6,799 nucleotides of DNA from Burkholderiaceae bacterium (GTDB lineage Bacteria; Pseudomonadota; Gammaproteobacteria; Burkholderiales; Burkholderiaceae_C). Shown here one piece after another: positions 6,615 through 6,799 of the stretch. The stretch covers positions 1 through 6,799 of the forward strand of contig JALQVQ010000142.1 of the NCBI GenBank assembly GCA_023260315.1, written 5' to 3'. Under the pieces are notes generated by a model. It was not told where the DNA came from, did no database searches, and saw nothing but the letters and a program-made list of their open reading frames with translations. Position 1 is the stretch's first letter, and every line of letters begins with the position of its first letter. Made by a program: the position numbers and the translations under genes.

Positions 6615-6799
6615 TTTGATGCGACCCATTCGGTGCAGCAGCCAGGCGGTAACGGTAATTCTTCGGGCGGTGATCGCCGTATGGTGCCGCCGCTGGCCCG
6701 CGCTGCGGTCGCGGTTGGCTGTGCTGCTTTGTTCATTGAAACCCACGAAGACCCCGATAATGCGCCGTCTGATGGCCCGAACATGGTGCCGATCGAAAA
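6615..6799 (+). CDS. kdsA: 2-dehydro-3-deoxyphosphooctonate aldolase (KdsA), C-terminal fragment joined in frame to RlmL
   Basis: KdsA condenses phosphoenolpyruvate with arabinose-5-phosphate to make KDO-8-phosphate for lipopolysaccharide. The 61 complete codons here correspond to about residues 198-258 of the 284-residue E. coli enzyme. [12 protein letters not shown] matches the family FDxTHxxQ strand, SSGGDRR the phosphate-binding GG-R loop, [13 protein letters not shown] the following helix, and [18 protein letters not shown] the last catalytic strand and loop. The His of DATH, the Glu of FIETH and the Asp of SDGPN, which are metal or substrate ligands in the family, are all present. The first two-thirds of the enzyme, including the PEP-binding Lys and Arg residues, is missing, and the fragment has no start codon of its own. 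The sequence continues past the window edge. Codon use resembles the neighbouring genes, so the source could be another locus of the same genome. Confidence 0.85.

Noticed and set aside
6174..6799. The RlmL-KdsA frame as a new bifunctional enzyme or a new system.
   Set aside because: The join cuts both catalytic domains in the middle, so neither activity would survive. A chimeric join explains it more simply.

Overview
The window looks like chromosomal housekeeping DNA of a moderately GC-rich betaproteobacterium, most likely of the order Burkholderiales. The ArgS protein has the form typical of that group. The order argS, SPOR-domain gene, dsbA is familiar from Burkholderiales, and lptA-lptB-rpoN is a classic proteobacterial envelope/sigma-54 cluster. 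All recognised genes lie on the + strand.

Layout. Bases 1-125 are GC-rich and do not belong to argS; they look like a fragment of a coding sequence from other DNA. From about 126 the window enters argS part-way through the gene, with roughly 58 N-terminal residues missing. It is followed closely by a membrane-anchored SPOR-domain protein (1674-2420) and, after a 95-base gap holding an imperfect hairpin, by dsbA (2516-3160). A good rho-independent terminator (3187-3219) closes that block. A short stretch with a possible promoter leads into lptA (3291-3872), lptB (3872-4639) and rpoN (4645-6177). These are tightly packed and probably co-transcribed. A THUMP-domain RNA methyltransferase gene (RlmL-like) begins at a TTG that overlaps the rpoN stop. 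After about 147 codons its reading frame changes, without a frameshift, into the C-terminal part of KdsA (KDO-8-phosphate synthase), which runs off the end of the window.

How the genes work together. ArgS charges tRNA-Arg. The SPOR protein probably binds septal peptidoglycan. DsbA introduces disulfides in periplasmic proteins. LptA and LptB are the periplasmic bridge and the cytoplasmic ATPase of the lipopolysaccharide export machine, and KdsA makes the KDO sugar of LPS. RpoN is sigma-54.

I find no new defence system, mobile element, CRISPR array, tRNA or rRNA. The most notable signals are the two discontinuities at the ends (about 125 and about 6615-6626), which look more like chimeric joins in the assembly or template than natural fusions. 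Also worth a look are a DsbA with an apparent Tat-type signal and a CIHC active site, and the absence of lptC immediately before lptA.
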